From Vibrio sp. Hep-1b-8 (lineage in GTDB: Bacteria; Pseudomonadota; Gammaproteobacteria; Enterobacterales; Vibrionaceae), in contig NZ_QEWN01000132.1 in assembly GCF_006124995.1 (NCBI RefSeq), positions 62,001 through 126,000 on the forward strand: 64,000 nt of DNA, read 5' to 3'. Every line of letters starts with the position of its first letter. Position 1 is the stretch's first letter. Positions 38,472 to 49,381 of the stretch are shown here, piece by piece. The notes under the pieces are model-generated. The model was not told the origin of the DNA. It ran no database searches and worked only from the letters and a program-made list of their open reading frames with translations. The translations under genes were made by a program, and so were the position numbers.

Positions 38472-39503
38472 CTAGGCGTCTTCTTTATTTTCTAGCTGTT
38501 TTTCCACAGCTTTCAAGCGCTTGTTCATATCGTCAATTCGATGAACACGTGCCGCAGTTTTTCGCCACTCTTTGTTGGTTTGTAGCGGAATACCTGAAGA
38601 GTACATACCTTTCTCTTCAATACCACGCATTACCATCCCCATTCCTGTGATAGTAACGCCATCGACAATGTCAATATGACCATTGATCACAGCGCCGCCG
38701 CCGATGATGCAGTATTTTCCGATCTTAGTACTGCCCGCAACAATGGTACCACCAGCTATGGCAGTACCATATCCGATGTGTACGTTATGAGCGATCTGCA
38801 ACTGGTTATCGAGAATAACATTATCTTCAATCACAGTGTCATCCAGTGCACCACGATCAATCGTCGTACATGAGCCGATTTCAACACGGTTTCCAATACG
38901 AACAGTGCCAAGTTGAGGGATCTTAATCCACTCACCTTTTTCATTCGCATATCCAAAACCATCAGCACCGATCACTGTATTGGCTTGCACTAAGCAATCT
39001 GAACCTAGCTCAACACTGTGGTAAATGCTCACGTTTGACCAAAGTTTGGTATTGGCACCAATTTTGGCGTTTTTGCCAATAAAGCATCCAGCACCAATCA
39101 CAACGTTATCGCCCAGTTCCACACCGGATTCAATCACAGCATTGGCACCAACAGACACATTGGTACCCAACTTAGCGTCACTCGCAATCACAGCAGACGG
39201 AGCGATTGATTCCGCTGGCATCGGAGTGGTATCCAGCGCTTGAGCGACTCTTGCAAACGCGACATACGGATCGGCGACGACCAGTACATTACCCACGCAA
39301 AGTTCACGTTGCGCTTCTTTTACCATCACAACTGTTGCTTGGCAGTCTGATAAGTGTTTTGCATACTTAGGATTAGACAGGAAGGTAACGTGACCTGCCT
39401 GTGCTTTATCCATCGGCGCTACCATGGTCACTGTCGCGTTCGCGTCACCATGTAGCTCGCCCCCGGTAATCGTCGCCAATTCGGCTAAAGAAAGTGTCGC
39501 CAT
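38472..39503 (-). CDS. lpxD: UDP-3-O-(3-hydroxyacyl)glucosamine N-acyltransferase
   Basis: 343-aa acyltransferase, third step of lipid A synthesis. N-terminal uridine-binding domain (about 1-100), hexapeptide beta-helix (about 100-300) with the catalytic His in [11 protein letters not shown], and a C-terminal helix. Start set at the ATG at 39503 ([10 protein letters not shown]), seven bases after the skp stop; a TTG two codons upstream is in frame. Cluster order skp-lpxD-fabZ-lpxA-lpxB is conserved. Confidence 0.97.
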   Translation of the reverse strand: MATLSLAELATITGGELHGDANATVTMVAPMDKAQAGHVTFLSNPKYAKHLSDCQATVVMVKEAQRELCVGNVLVVADPYVAFARVAQALDTTPMPAESIAPSAVIASDAKLGTNVSVGANAVIESGVELGDNVVIGAGCFIGKNAKIGANTKLWSNVSIYHSVELGSDCLVQANTVIGADGFGYANEKGEWIKIPQLGTVRIGNRVEIGSCTTIDRGALDDTVIEDNVILDNQLQIAHNVHIGYGTAIAGGTIVAGSTKIGKYCIIGGGAVINGHIDIVDGVTITGMGMVMRGIEEKGMYSSGIPLQTNKEWRKTAARVHRIDDMNKRLKAVEKQLENKEDA

Positions 39504-39509
39504 AATCAA

Positions 39510-40019
39510 TTATTTTAGTTGTTTAATTACTTTTTCTGTCACGTTGAATTCAGGTTTGCCGTATTGCATAGTTTGAATATCAACAATAATGTCGTAGCCT
39601 TCTTTTTCAGCCACTTTTTTCACTGCATCCTGAATAGTTATAAACAGTTTTTGCTTCTCTTCTGCTTCACGACGTGCGCTAGCTTGTTCCAAAGCTTGGC
39701 CCTTGATCTTGTACTTGCTATCAAGCTGACCAATTTCAATACGTAGTTTCTCTACTTCTTCCTGACCAAGTAGTTCACCATCACGCTGCAACTTCTCAAT
39801 CTTCGTTTTTGCTTGCGCCTTGATCGCCTTTAGCTCGTCAGCTTTGTCCTTGAACTCTTCTTGCATTTTTTGCAATACGACTTCACGTTGAGGAAGCGCT
39901 TGAAATACTTGAGCTGTATTCACATAGCCGATCTTTTGCGCCGCTTCAGCAGCATTTGCAAAAAAAGAAGACATCATCACAACAAGGCTTAGACCAGCCG
40001 CTTTAATCGTTTTATTCAC
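39510..40019 (-). CDS. skp: Periplasmic chaperone Skp (OmpH)
   Basis: 169-aa chaperone that holds unfolded outer-membrane proteins in the periplasm and passes them to BamA, encoded just upstream. Signal peptide about 1-27 (ending NAAEA), then a body dominated by two long coiled-coil helices rich in Lys, Glu and Gln (about 45-135). The start is a GTG at 40019 with GAGGA seven bases before it, giving VNKTIKAAG, where relatives begin. The longer open frame to 40109 overlaps bamA and is not supported. Confidence 0.93.
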   Translation of the reverse strand: MNKTIKAAGLSLVVMMSSFFANAAEAAQKIGYVNTAQVFQALPQREVVLQKMQEEFKDKADELKAIKAQAKTKIEKLQRDGELLGQEEVEKLRIEIGQLDSKYKIKGQALEQASARREAEEKQKLFITIQDAVKKVAEKEGYDIIVDIQTMQYGKPEFNVTEKVIKQLK

Positions 40020-40035
40020 TTTTATTTCCTCTAGA

Positions 40036-42447
40036 TTAGAAGGTTCTGCCGATGGTGAAAGTGAAGAACTCTTCATCATCACCTTCGTAACTTTCAATAG
40101 GTTTCGCAATGGAGAAGACTAATGGTCCCATTGGAGACATCCACTGCAACGCCGCACCATAAGACGCACGATAGTTTGTCGGGTCAGAGAAGTCACCATA
40201 GTATGGATCATTCGCATACTTAGGATCGTAGACAAACTCAGTGTCCCATACACTCGCGGCATCAATAAACACACTGGTACGGATTTGACTTCTCACTTCT
40301 TCAGAAGCGAAAGGCGTTGGTACGATAAGCTCTAGGCTTGCAAGAGCAACTGCGTTACCACCGACTGAATCGTCGGTTGCTGACACACAACTGCTGCTAT
40401 TACAGGTATCTGGGTTGCCGTTGGTTGTGTAAACCGCTTTAGGACCCGCACTGTTCGAGCCAAAACCACGTAGGGTTGTAAAACCACCCGCATAGTAGTT
40501 TTCATAGAACGGGAATAAGTTGTCGTTGCCGTCGGTTTTGCCATAGCCATTACCATAGCCCAAGCGACCACGCATCAGTAACGTAAACTCATGCTTCTTA
40601 GTGATCGGCACGTACTGTCTTACATCATACTGGAGTTTGAAGTACTGTGCGTCTGAGCTCGGTACTGTTGCCTTAGCAAATGCACGTTGATAGTTACCAG
40701 CAGTCGGGAAGTAACCACGGTTAAGGTTATTTCGCGTCCACGCAATGTTCATATCAAAGTCATTGGTAATGATATCACCGTCGGCTTGACCGATACTTTG
40801 AGCAAAACGTTGGGCTTGGTCGTACGTCGGAACATTACCAATCTTGTTGTGAGTGTAGCCGACACCAATTTCAAAACGGTTCAGCTCATCGAATGGGAAA
40901 CCCCAAGTTAAGCTGGCACCATAACTTTCGTTGGTGTAGTCAACGATACCCGCTTCCGATGCTTCAAACTCGTTGTAGAAGATCTTTCCGCCCAAACTAA
41001 CACCATCAAGGTTCCAGTATGGATCACGGTAATCTAAGCTGATGTTTTTCTGGTAGTCGTTCATCATTGCATTGATACCAACGCGGTTACCACTACCCGC
41101 AAAGTTATCTTGCTGAAGACCAACCTGGAAACTCACACCAGACTCGGTACCATAACCGATACCAAAGTTAACGCTGCCTGAGTTCGCTTCTTTTACGCTG
41201 TAGACCAAATCCACTTGGTCTTCACTACCGGGGACGCGAACGGTCTGCACATCAACGGTTTCAAAGAAACCTAAACGGCTAAGACGGTTTTTACCCGTTT
41301 CAATCGATTTGGAGTTAAGCCAACTGCCTTCCATTTGACGCATTTCACGACGTAAAACTTCATCTTTCGTCGCATTGTTGCCCACAAAACGGATATCGCG
41401 AACATAGATACGGTTACCCGCTTCCACGTTCACCACCAGCGAAACAGATTGATTTTCATCATCGAATTCAGGAACGGTACGAACTTGAGGATAAGCATAA
41501 CCTGCTTCGCCTAGCAGGCGTTTAACGCCTTCTTCCAATCCAGTTACCGCAGAACCGTTGTAGGTTTCACCCGGTTCAAAAGTAACTAGATTTTCAAATT
41601 CTTGCTCTTTGCCTAGCAGCTCACCACGGAATTTCACATCTTTTACTGTGTAAGGCAGGCCTTCATTAAGACCGAGTGTGATGTAAACACCCTTCTTATC
41701 AGGAGAGATAGCGACTTGAGTTGAGTCAATTTGGAATTTCAGATAACCACGGTCAAGGTAGTAAGACTTCAGTGCTTCAATATCACCAGCCAGTACCTGT
41801 TTCTGGTACTTGTCGTCAGACAAGAAGTTCCACCAGGCAACATCAACATTCAGCTCAAAACGGCTTAACAGCTCTTCGTCGGTATATTCTTTATTACCGA
41901 TGAAGTTAATCTGTTTGATCTTAGCGGAAACGCCTTCTGTGAAGACAAATTTCAAATCTGAACGGTTACGAGGAAGAGGAGTAACCACCGCTTTTACGTT
42001 CGCATTGTACTTACCAACACTGTAGTAAAAGTCTTCTAGACCTTTTTCAATGGTAGATAGCGTTGTGCGGTCAAGAGCTTCACCGACACGTACACCAGAC
42101 GCATCAAGATTTTGTTGTAGTTGCTCTTCTTTGATTGCCTTGTTGCCAGAAAAAGAAATACTCGCAATGGTTGGCCTTTCTTTAACCTGAACCACAAGTA
42201 CGTCATTGTCTCTTAAGACTTTAATATCTTCGAAGTTGCCTGTCGCATAAAGAGCTCGAATCATTTCAGAGACATCTTGGTTATCAACCGTGTCACCGAT
42301 TCGAACTGGCATTTTAAGCAGAGCGGCACCGAGTGCAACGCGCTGTAAGCCTTCAATTTTAATATCTTGAACTACGAAGTTCTCGGCACCGTTTGCACTC
42401 ACGCTTGTTGCTAGCAGCGTGGCAAACAGAATATTTTTCATCGCCAT
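40036..42447 (-). CDS. bamA: Outer-membrane protein assembly factor BamA
   Basis: 803-aa Omp85-family core of the BAM complex. Signal peptide about 1-20 (SANGA). Five POTRA domains (about 22-420), each beginning with patterns such as FVVQDIKIEGLQRV and IKQINFIGNKEYTDEEL. The 16-stranded barrel follows, with the TLRGFGSNSAGP motif (VRGF/Y in other Omp85 proteins) and a C-terminal phenylalanine (FTFTIGRTF). It is followed by skp after 16 bp. ATG starts at 42447 or 42441 are equally plausible. Confidence 0.97.
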   Translation of the reverse strand: MAMKNILFATLLATSVSANGAENFVVQDIKIEGLQRVALGAALLKMPVRIGDTVDNQDVSEMIRALYATGNFEDIKVLRDNDVLVVQVKERPTIASISFSGNKAIKEEQLQQNLDASGVRVGEALDRTTLSTIEKGLEDFYYSVGKYNANVKAVVTPLPRNRSDLKFVFTEGVSAKIKQINFIGNKEYTDEELLSRFELNVDVAWWNFLSDDKYQKQVLAGDIEALKSYYLDRGYLKFQIDSTQVAISPDKKGVYITLGLNEGLPYTVKDVKFRGELLGKEQEFENLVTFEPGETYNGSAVTGLEEGVKRLLGEAGYAYPQVRTVPEFDDENQSVSLVVNVEAGNRIYVRDIRFVGNNATKDEVLRREMRQMEGSWLNSKSIETGKNRLSRLGFFETVDVQTVRVPGSEDQVDLVYSVKEANSGSVNFGIGYGTESGVSFQVGLQQDNFAGSGNRVGINAMMNDYQKNISLDYRDPYWNLDGVSLGGKIFYNEFEASEAGIVDYTNESYGASLTWGFPFDELNRFEIGVGYTHNKIGNVPTYDQAQRFAQSIGQADGDIITNDFDMNIAWTRNNLNRGYFPTAGNYQRAFAKATVPSSDAQYFKLQYDVRQYVPITKKHEFTLLMRGRLGYGNGYGKTDGNDNLFPFYENYYAGGFTTLRGFGSNSAGPKAVYTTNGNPDTCNSSSCVSATDDSVGGNAVALASLELIVPTPFASEEVRSQIRTSVFIDAASVWDTEFVYDPKYANDPYYGDFSDPTNYRASYGAALQWMSPMGPLVFSIAKPIESYEGDDEEFFTFTIGRTF

Positions 42448-42485
42448 ATTTGTTTTAGTTATTCCTTACTTCAACCTTTACTCAG

Positions 42486-43844
42486 CTATAGACGAGCAAA
42501 ATCATTGAAAATTGCCACTGCCATAAGAGAGAAGATAATAGCCCCGCCAATGCGGTAGCCCATTTCCTGTACCTTTTCCGGTACTGGGCGTCTGATTACA
42601 GCCTCAATAGCAAAAAACAATAGATGTCCGCCATCTAACATAGGCAGCGGTACAAGGTTAATAATCCCTAAGTTCACACTGATTAATGCGAGGAAACCCA
42701 AGAAATACACTAAGCCGTAATCGGCCGTTGTTCCGGCTCCTTTCGCGATAGAAATAGGTCCACTTAAGTTATTCAATCCTACATCACCTACTATCAGCTT
42801 CTTCAACATGCTGATAGTGAGATTGATTACTTGACCTGTTTTCTCAACCGCTTTACCGATTGATTCAATTACACCAAATTGTAAGTCGAAGCGATAATTT
42901 TCTGGCCATTCTGCGACTTCAGGTGCGATTCCCGCAAAACCTATCACTTTATCGCCAGATAGCTCGCGACTATCAGGAATCAGAGTCAGTGTCAGAGGCT
43001 GACCATTTCGCTCGACCTCTAGCTCTACAGGAGCATTCGGATGTTGCTGAATACTGTTAACAACCTGCTGCCAATCAGTTATTTCAACCTCATCGATCTT
43101 AGTCAGAACGTCACCGACTTCCAGACCTGCTCGCGCAGCCGCTCCCTGTTCAGATACGCTGGTAAGTCGCGGAGTAATCTCTGGTGTATAGGGTCTAAAC
43201 CCTAACGCTGACATAGAAGACTCTTTCTCAGGGTCAAAGTTCCAATTGGTAAGGTCAAAGTATTTAACTTCTTCGATCCCAATGCCCTCTGCCGGAGCGA
43301 CCGTCATGGTCAGTTGTTTATCACCAATATGGGAAATCAGCCCCATGTTGACCGATTCCCAATCCGCAGTTTTGACGCCGGAAATTGCTTTTAGTTCCAT
43401 GCCCTGTTGTAAACCTGCTTCGGCTGCAATCGAATGGGGCGTTACGTGACCAACAACGGGTTTCACCGCCGGAACACCGATCAGAAATACTAACCAGTAA
43501 GCAAAGATGGCAAACAGGAAGTTAAATGCCGGCCCCGCCGCAACAATCGCTGTTCGCTTCCACAGCGGCTTTTTATCAAAAGCAAATTGCTGCTCACCCT
43601 CGGCCAGATCATCGACTCGGCCATCAAGCATTTTGACGTAACCACCTAGCGGAATAACAGACACACTGTACTCAGTGCCATCTTGTCCCACTTTACTCCA
43701 TATCGATTTACCAAAACCGATAGAAAACTTTTCAACTTTTACACCACAACGACGTGCTACCCAAAAGTGACCAAACTCATGGACTGCAACTAAGATGCCT
43801 AGTGCAATAATGAAGGAAACAAAGTTCCATAAAATACCGGTCAT
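42486..43844 (-). CDS. rseP: Site-2 protease RseP
   Basis: 452-aa intramembrane zinc metalloprotease that cleaves the anti-sigma factor RseA to release sigma E. HEFGH at 22-26 in the first transmembrane segment, two periplasmic PDZ domains (about 115-200 and 200-305; for example [18 protein letters not shown]) and the second metal motif [12 protein letters not shown] (Asp) near 400. It overlaps dxr by 4 bp. Placed directly before bamA, whose outer-membrane products feed the same stress pathway. Confidence 0.96.
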   Translation of the reverse strand: MTGILWNFVSFIIALGILVAVHEFGHFWVARRCGVKVEKFSIGFGKSIWSKVGQDGTEYSVSVIPLGGYVKMLDGRVDDLAEGEQQFAFDKKPLWKRTAIVAAGPAFNFLFAIFAYWLVFLIGVPAVKPVVGHVTPHSIAAEAGLQQGMELKAISGVKTADWESVNMGLISHIGDKQLTMTVAPAEGIGIEEVKYFDLTNWNFDPEKESSMSALGFRPYTPEITPRLTSVSEQGAAARAGLEVGDVLTKIDEVEITDWQQVVNSIQQHPNAPVELEVERNGQPLTLTLIPDSRELSGDKVIGFAGIAPEVAEWPENYRFDLQFGVIESIGKAVEKTGQVINLTISMLKKLIVGDVGLNNLSGPISIAKGAGTTADYGLVYFLGFLALISVNLGIINLVPLPMLDGGHLLFFAIEAVIRRPVPEKVQEMGYRIGGAIIFSLMAVAIFNDFARL

Positions 43845-45049
43845 AGCTTACGCTCACTCACCCAATTGGTGGCTAATTCTCTTGCCATTCTATCGACCTC
43901 AAGAATGGTTTCCAAGTCGCTACAGTGCGACTGATTGGTATCAGCGCAGACTTTGTTCAGAACCTGCTGATTTACTTGCGCAATATCGGTAAATGACAGC
44001 TGTCGATTTAAGAAAGCAGCCACCGCGATCTCATTAGCAGCATTCAGTGCAGTAGTGGCGTGCTGACCTTCATAACAAGCATCGATCGCCAGTTTTAAAC
44101 ATGGATAACGAGCGTAATCAGGTTCGAGGAAGGTCAATTGGCCCACTTTCGTAAAATCAAGTGGAGCAACCCCGGCAGAAACGCGCTCAGGGTAAGAAAG
44201 AGTCAGGGCAATTGGTGTCGCCATATCCGGTTCCCCCATCTGCGCCAATACTGAACCATCCTTGTACTGAACCATAGAGTGGATAACAGATTGAGGATGA
44301 ATCAATACCTTTAATTGTTCACGCGAGGTGTTAAACAGCCACTTAGCCTCGATATATTCCAATCCCTTATTCATCATGGTCGCTGAATCTACCGAAATTT
44401 TCGGCCCCATTGACCAGTTAGGATGAGCGATAGCCTCTTCAGGTGTAACACGACTTAGTGTATCAATATCGCTGTAACGGAATGGGCCACCTGAACCAGT
44501 AAGCAGGATATTTGAGATACCATGCTGATTTAAATCACAGCGGCCTAAATTGGTTTGAATCTCGCTCGGTAAACATTGGAATATTGCATTGTGCTCACTG
44601 TCAACAGGCATTAGCTCTGCGCCATGCTGTTTGACGGCATCAATAAACAGTTGCCCAGACATGACTAAGGCTTCTTTGTTGGCAAGCAGCACGCGTTTAC
44701 CCGCTTTCACCGCCGCCATCGTTGGCAATAGACCAGCTGCACCAACGATCGCAGCCATAACGGTATCAACTTCATCAAAGGAAGAGACATGACACATTGC
44801 ATTAACGCCTGAAAGTACTTCAGTAGCAATGTTCAGCTCTGCCAATTGCTGTTTTAGCGTCATGGCTGCACCGTCGTTTGCCATGACGGCATACTTAGGC
44901 TGCCATCTCTGGCACAATTCGCGCATTTTCGCGACGTTGTTACCCGCGGCAAGCGCGACAACAGAAAATTGTTGTGGGTTCTGTTCGATGACTTTAAACG
45001 TGCTTGCACCGATAGAGCCAGTAGCACCCAAAATTGTTAGCTTACGCAT
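43841..45049 (-). CDS. dxr: 1-deoxy-D-xylulose-5-phosphate reductoisomerase
   Basis: 402-aa enzyme making 2-C-methyl-D-erythritol 4-phosphate, first committed step of the MEP isoprenoid pathway. NADPH motif [15 protein letters not shown] at the N-terminus, metal ligands in [14 protein letters not shown], the flexible loop [13 protein letters not shown]-type [15 protein letters not shown], and [13 protein letters not shown]. 42 bp after cdsA. It supplies precursor for UppS, two genes upstream. Confidence 0.97.
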   Translation of the reverse strand: MRKLTILGATGSIGASTFKVIEQNPQQFSVVALAAGNNVAKMRELCQRWQPKYAVMANDGAAMTLKQQLAELNIATEVLSGVNAMCHVSSFDEVDTVMAAIVGAAGLLPTMAAVKAGKRVLLANKEALVMSGQLFIDAVKQHGAELMPVDSEHNAIFQCLPSEIQTNLGRCDLNQHGISNILLTGSGGPFRYSDIDTLSRVTPEEAIAHPNWSMGPKISVDSATMMNKGLEYIEAKWLFNTSREQLKVLIHPQSVIHSMVQYKDGSVLAQMGEPDMATPIALTLSYPERVSAGVAPLDFTKVGQLTFLEPDYARYPCLKLAIDACYEGQHATTALNAANEIAVAAFLNRQLSFTDIAQVNQQVLNKVCADTNQSHCSDLETILEVDRMARELATNWVSERKL

Positions 45050-45090
45050 AGCAAGAAACCGATTTATGACTTAGGCAAGCCGAAGCTCGC

Positions 45091-45933
45091 CTAGAAAATG
45101 AAGTAAAGAAATGCAAAAACAGGGAATGCCGCTGTTAAGCTATCGATGCGATCTAACACACCGCCATGGCCTGGGATAATATTACTACTATCCTTTATAC
45201 CTGATACGCGCTTAAACATGCTTTCGACTAGGTCACCTAATACAGAAATCACTACCGTCACTAAAGTAATTGCAATCATGACCAGTGGACTGGAAAATTC
45301 TATATCGAACCAATCAGCTGCTAACCAGCCAATAACCACAGCAGTGATAATACCGCCGATCAGACCTTCAATGGTTTTATTCGGACTCACATGGGGAGCC
45401 ATCTTGCGTTTGCCCAAGCTCTTGCCGGCAAAATAGGCACCGCTATCGGCAGCCCATACGATCAAACATACATACAACACAAGCTTGGCACCGTGGTACG
45501 CATCACTATCAATGCCTTCAGCGCGCAGCAGTAACACGCTCCAGAAGAAAGGTAATAGTGTGAGAATACCAAATGCGTGTCGGAGTAATGTTGAGTTTTG
45601 CCACAACGCCGAAGACTTGGGATAGGTAATCGCTAATAAGCTTGAGACAATCCACCAAACACAGCCCACTGCTAATACCATATAGTGCGGCTCTACAACT
45701 TGGTTGAGACTGATGGCATCAAACGGAATAAAGGCCATACTTAGCGCACTAACTAGTACTGCAGGAATAAGTGCCATCCAACGAGATTTCGGTTCTACAA
45801 ACTGAGTCCACTCCCAATAGCCAATCAACATTACAGCAGCAATGGCTAGTGTAAACAGTGGCAGCGAGAGTTCAAAAATCCCCAAAATCACTAAAGGAGC
45901 AAGGATAAGCGCAGTTATAATTCTTTGTTTCAA
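45091..45933 (-). CDS. cdsA: Phosphatidate cytidylyltransferase
   Basis: 280-aa integral membrane enzyme making CDP-diacylglycerol for phospholipid synthesis, with about eight hydrophobic segments. The C-terminal signature is intact: ESMFKRVSGIKDSSNIIPGH then GGVLDRID. The start is a TTG at 45933 (reading MKQRIITALILAP): AGGA lies seven bases upstream, it is 11 bp after the uppS stop, and relatives begin here. The longer frame to 45987 overlaps uppS. Confidence 0.94.
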   Translation of the reverse strand: MKQRIITALILAPLVILGIFELSLPLFTLAIAAVMLIGYWEWTQFVEPKSRWMALIPAVLVSALSMAFIPFDAISLNQVVEPHYMVLAVGCVWWIVSSLLAITYPKSSALWQNSTLLRHAFGILTLLPFFWSVLLLRAEGIDSDAYHGAKLVLYVCLIVWAADSGAYFAGKSLGKRKMAPHVSPNKTIEGLIGGIITAVVIGWLAADWFDIEFSSPLVMIAITLVTVVISVLGDLVESMFKRVSGIKDSSNIIPGHGGVLDRIDSLTAAFPVFAFLYFIF

Positions 45934-45944
45934 ACTTAGGTCCT

Positions 45945-46700
45945 TTATTCGCTTTCCATCAATGCCTTGATCTGTTCGCCAGTGCAACCAAAACGTCGCT
46001 CACGATTGACAAACCAAGTCACTGCTTCGATCAAGCTGTTTTCATCAAACTCGGGCCAGTATATCGGTGTAAAGTACATTTCTGCGTAGGCCATCTGCCA
46101 AAGCATGAAATTACTGATCCTACATTCACCGCTGGTCCGAATCATTAAATCAACTTCAGGTAAATCTGCCATGGTTAAGTGTTGAGTGATCAGCTCTTCG
46201 CTAATCTCATCACACGTTAGTTCACCGGCGGCAACCTTAGCTGAAATTGCTTTTGTTGCCTGCATAATATCCCACTTACCGCCATAATTCGCTGCAATGT
46301 TAATGACCATTCCTGTATTTGAGGCAGTCATTGCTTCAGCTTGAGCGATTTTCTTTTGCAAGCGGTCATTGAAACGAGAGGTTTCACCAATCACTCGTAG
46401 ACGTAAGTTGTTCTTATGCAGTTTTTTCACTTCCGTTGAAAGCACTGTAATGAACAGTTCCATCAAGACGCCAACTTCTTCTTCTGGCCTTCTCCAGTTT
46501 TCACTGCTAAACGCAAAAAGAGTAATAGCCTTGATTCCGAGCTTTGCCGAAGTCGCAATGGCTTTTCGTACCGCTGCAACACCATTTTTATGGCCAAACA
46601 CACGAGGTTTACCTTGTGCCTTTGCCCAACGGCCATTGCCATCCATAATGATTGCGATATGTTTTGGAAGTAAATCAGGGGAGAGTTGTGAATTATGCAT
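45945..46700 (-). CDS. uppS: Undecaprenyl diphosphate synthase
   Basis: 251-aa cis-prenyltransferase that makes the C55 carrier lipid for peptidoglycan and lipopolysaccharide. Catalytic Asp in [10 protein letters not shown] (D20), [11 protein letters not shown] and the C-terminal [21 protein letters not shown] are intact. Start at 46700 ([20 protein letters not shown]); the longer frame to 46772 runs into a terminator hairpin and is rejected. A promoter between that terminator and the start is expected. Confidence 0.96.
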   Translation of the reverse strand: MHNSQLSPDLLPKHIAIIMDGNGRWAKAQGKPRVFGHKNGVAAVRKAIATSAKLGIKAITLFAFSSENWRRPEEEVGVLMELFITVLSTEVKKLHKNNLRLRVIGETSRFNDRLQKKIAQAEAMTASNTGMVINIAANYGGKWDIMQATKAISAKVAAGELTCDEISEELITQHLTMADLPEVDLMIRTSGECRISNFMLWQMAYAEMYFTPIYWPEFDENSLIEAVTWFVNRERRFGCTGEQIKALMESE

Positions 46701-46740
46701 AAGACGTTGGTAGATAATCGGCAGGGACAAAGAGTAGCAT

Positions 46741-46768
46741 AAAAAAACGCTGTGCTGCGAGCACAGCG
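46741..46768 (-). terminator. Intrinsic terminator between frr and uppS
   Basis: Minus-strand stem CGCTGTGCT / AGCACAGCG (46760-46768, 46748-46756) with 3-nt loop and seven T (46747-46741). Strong form. Confidence 0.92.
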
Positions 46769-46795
46769 CCAATTATGCGTTAAGTTTATGGAGAA

Positions 46796-47353
46796 TTAGA
46801 CTTCCATCAACTCTTTTTCTTTTGCCGCTAGCACTTCGTCAACAAGTTTAACTGCTGCATCAGTAAGTTTTTGAATCTCTTCCTGACCTTTACGATCTTC
46901 ATCTTCAGAGATTTCTTTGTCTTTAAGTAGTGCTTTTAGCTCACCGTTTGCATCACGACGGATGTTACGGATCGCAACACGACCACCTTCAGCTTCACCA
47001 CGAACGATCTTAACAAGGTCTTTACGACGCTCTTCTGTTAGCGGTGGAAGTGGAACGCGAATGATAGTACCCGCAGACATTGGGTTTAAACCCAAATCAG
47101 ACATCATGATTGCTTTCTCAACTTTTTGAGTCAGCTCTTTATCAAATACCGTGATTGCTAGCGTACGAGCATCTTCTGCAATAACGTTCGCTACTTGGTT
47201 AAGAGGTGTTGATGCGCCGTAGTACTCGACCGAGATACCAGATAATAGGCTTGGGTGCGCACGACCTGTGCGAACTTTAGAAAGGTTGTTCTTTAGCGCT
47301 TCAACGCTTTTTTCCATGCGCTCTTGAGCGTCTTGTTTGATTTCGTTAATCAC
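46796..47353 (-). CDS. frr: Ribosome recycling factor
   Basis: 185-aa factor that, with EF-G, splits post-termination ribosomes. Family stretches [41 protein letters not shown] and VRNIRRDAN-type [10 protein letters not shown] are present. Start is GTG at 47353, with AAGGTGA three bases upstream spacing; no better ATG is present near it. Strong terminator downstream. Confidence 0.96.
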   Translation of the reverse strand: MINEIKQDAQERMEKSVEALKNNLSKVRTGRAHPSLLSGISVEYYGASTPLNQVANVIAEDARTLAITVFDKELTQKVEKAIMMSDLGLNPMSAGTIIRVPLPPLTEERRKDLVKIVRGEAEGGRVAIRNIRRDANGELKALLKDKEISEDEDRKGQEEIQKLTDAAVKLVDEVLAAKEKELMEV

Positions 47354-47418
47354 AATATCACCTTAATGTGTAAATCTTTCTCGAAGAAAGCCTAATCGGG
47401 AGTCTTCAAAAGGCAATA

Positions 47419-47441
47419 CCGCAGCATTAAATCTGCTGCGG
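47419..47441 (-). terminator. Hairpin between pyrH and frr
   Basis: Perfect 8-bp stem CCGCAGCA / TGCTGCGG, 7-nt loop. The following minus sequence has only a delayed TTTT, so it may be an attenuator or processing site rather than a terminator. Confidence 0.5.
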
Positions 47442-47450
47442 CGATTGGAA

Positions 47451-48182
47451 TTACTCTGCGTCGCTGATTAGCGTGCCTTCTGCTTCACCCATAACCACGC
47501 GACGTAGTGCGCCTGGCTTATTCATGTTGAATACGCGAATTGGCATTTTGTGGTCACGAGCTAACGTGAACGCTGCCAAGTCCATCACTTTCAGTTCTTT
47601 ATCAAGAACAGCATTGAATGAGAGCTTATCATACAGTTCTGCGTCTGGGTTTGCTACAGGGTCAGCACTAAATACGCCATCCACTTTTGTCGCTTTTAGA
47701 ACTACGTCCGCTTCAATTTCAATACCGCGCAAACAAGCAGCAGAATCCGTCGTGAAGAATGGGTTACCAGTACCTGCTGAGAAAATAACCACGCGGCCTT
47801 GGCGAAGTTCGCGGATAGCATCAGCCCAGTTATAGTCGTCACACACACCTTTCAAAGGAATTGCTGACATTACGCGAGCATTCACGTAAGCACGGTGCAG
47901 TGCATCGCGCATTGCTAGACCATTCATTACTGTTGCAAGCATACCCATGTGGTCGCCCACAACTCGGTTCATACCCGCTTCAGCTAGACCTGCGCCACGG
48001 AAAAGGTTACCACCACCGATTACCACACCCACTTGAACACCAAGTTCAACCAGCTCTTTTACTTCTTGTGCCATACGATCAAGGATCGCAGGATCGATGC
48101 CGAAACCTTCATTGCCTTGAAGAGCTTCACCACTCAGTTTTAACAGAATACGTTGATACGCTGGTTTAGGGTTCGTTGTCAT
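47451..48182 (-). CDS. pyrH: UMP kinase
   Basis: 243-aa hexameric uridylate kinase of the amino-acid-kinase fold, making UDP for pyrimidine nucleotide supply. [11 protein letters not shown] at the N-terminus, [34 protein letters not shown] and [15 protein letters not shown] are family motifs. Lies between tsf and frr, as throughout the gammaproteobacteria. Confidence 0.97.
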   Translation of the reverse strand: MTTNPKPAYQRILLKLSGEALQGNEGFGIDPAILDRMAQEVKELVELGVQVGVVIGGGNLFRGAGLAEAGMNRVVGDHMGMLATVMNGLAMRDALHRAYVNARVMSAIPLKGVCDDYNWADAIRELRQGRVVIFSAGTGNPFFTTDSAACLRGIEIEADVVLKATKVDGVFSADPVANPDAELYDKLSFNAVLDKELKVMDLAAFTLARDHKMPIRVFNMNKPGALRRVVMGEAEGTLISDAE

Positions 48183-48355
48183 GGAGTTTACCTTCCAAAA
48201 AGAGAGTTATTGATTAACAGTCATGGATAGAGGAAAGAACCTAGTGATTCGTTCTAAGTCGCTAGAGAAGACCTTGGCACTCTAGGGACTTGACACTAAC
48301 ATCTAGGCGTTGTTTCCCCTATTCATCACGGCTAACCGTTTACTACCGTTATCGT

Positions 48356-48383
48356 AAAAAGACCGCAGCCAAGGCCACGGTCT
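48356..48383 (-). terminator. Terminator downstream of tsf
   Basis: Minus-strand RNA stem AGACCGUGGCC / GGCUGCGGUCU with two G-U pairs (arms 48373-48383, 48360-48370) and a U-run to 48356. Confidence 0.85.
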
Positions 48384-48407
48384 AATATTTGCACAATTCG
48401 CTAAGGA

Positions 48408-49250
48408 TTAACCTTTTTGAGCTAGTGCTACTTCTTCAGCGAAGCTCATTTCTTCAGCTTTCTCGATACCTTCACCTACTTCTAGGCGAACGAATGTAGC
48501 AACTGAAGCGCCTTTTTCTTTCAGCATTTCGCCTACAGATTTCTTAGGCTCCATGATGAACGCTTGACCAGTTAGAGAGATTTCGCCTGTGAATTTCTTC
48601 ATACGGCCAACAACCATCTTCTCTGCGATCTCAGCAGGCTTGCCTTCGTTCATAGCGATTTCAACTTGAACTTCTTTCTCTTTAGCAACTACGTCAGCTG
48701 GTACGTCTTCTGGGTTAACGTACTCTGGCTTAGAAGCAGCAACGTGCATTGCAACGTGCTTAAGAGTTTCAGCGTCACCTTCACCAGCAACAACTACACC
48801 GATCTTCTCGCCGTGACGGTAAGAAGCTAGAGCAGCGCCTTCAACGTATTGAACGCGACGGATGTTGATGTTCTCACCGATTTTAGCTACTAGAGCAACG
48901 CGAGTTTCTTCGAACTTAGCTTGTAGTTCTTCAACAGAAGCTTTAGAAGCTAGAGCTTCAGCTGCAACTTCGTCAGCGAATGCTGTGAAGTTACCATCTT
49001 TAGCAACAAAGTCAGTTTGGCAGTTAACTTCAAGAAGAACAGCAACGCCGTTTTCTTCTTTAATGATGATTGCGCCTTCAGCCGCTACGTTACCTGCTTT
49101 TTTAGCAGCTTTTGCAGCGCCTGATTTACGCATGTTTTCGATTGCTAGTTCGATGTCAGCGTTTGCTTCAACAAGCGCTTTCTTACATTCCATCATACCT
49201 GCGCCAGTACGTTCGCGCAGTTCTTTAACTAGAGCAGCAGTAACAGCCAT
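48408..49250 (-). CDS. tsf: Elongation factor Ts
   Basis: 280-aa guanine nucleotide exchange factor for EF-Tu. N-terminal UBA-like domain ([19 protein letters not shown]), the [10 protein letters not shown] motif (about 80-89) that contacts EF-Tu, and the dimerisation domain. Length near that of E. coli. It follows rpsB with an intervening terminator-like hairpin, and codon use is that of a highly expressed gene. Confidence 0.97.
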   Translation of the reverse strand: MAVTAALVKELRERTGAGMMECKKALVEANADIELAIENMRKSGAAKAAKKAGNVAAEGAIIIKEENGVAVLLEVNCQTDFVAKDGNFTAFADEVAAEALASKASVEELQAKFEETRVALVAKIGENINIRRVQYVEGAALASYRHGEKIGVVVAGEGDAETLKHVAMHVAASKPEYVNPEDVPADVVAKEKEVQVEIAMNEGKPAEIAEKMVVGRMKKFTGEISLTGQAFIMEPKKSVGEMLKEKGASVATFVRLEVGEGIEKAEEMSFAEEVALAQKG

Positions 49251-49281
49251 TCTAAATTCCTCAGTTGATTCTGGATTTGGT

Positions 49282-49312
49282 AAAAAACAGGGGCCTACAT
49301 TTTCGGCCCCTG
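49282..49312 (-). terminator. Terminator-like hairpin between rpsB and tsf
   Basis: Minus-strand stem CAGGGGCC / GGCCCCTG (49305-49312, 49288-49295), 9-nt loop, six T. As in E. coli, it probably gives partial termination that lowers tsf relative to rpsB. Confidence 0.88.
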
Positions 49313-49381
49313 CTGATAACTATAACTCAGTTTATGCTACAACTAAGTTGCACATAGACTAAGTGTGACTAGGAGCCGCTA

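Noticed and set aside
39500-40109. Longer skp frame starting at 40109
   Set aside because: It overlaps the bamA end; the GTG at 40019 has a good ribosome site and a signal peptide directly follows.
43219-43240. GGAACTT with a TCTTC downstream on minus inside rseP, resembling a sigma E promoter for bamA
   Set aside because: The -10 match is weak and it lies about 780 bp before bamA; not enough to call.
46700-46772. Longer uppS frame to 46772
   Set aside because: The extension is made of the frr terminator hairpin and its T-run.
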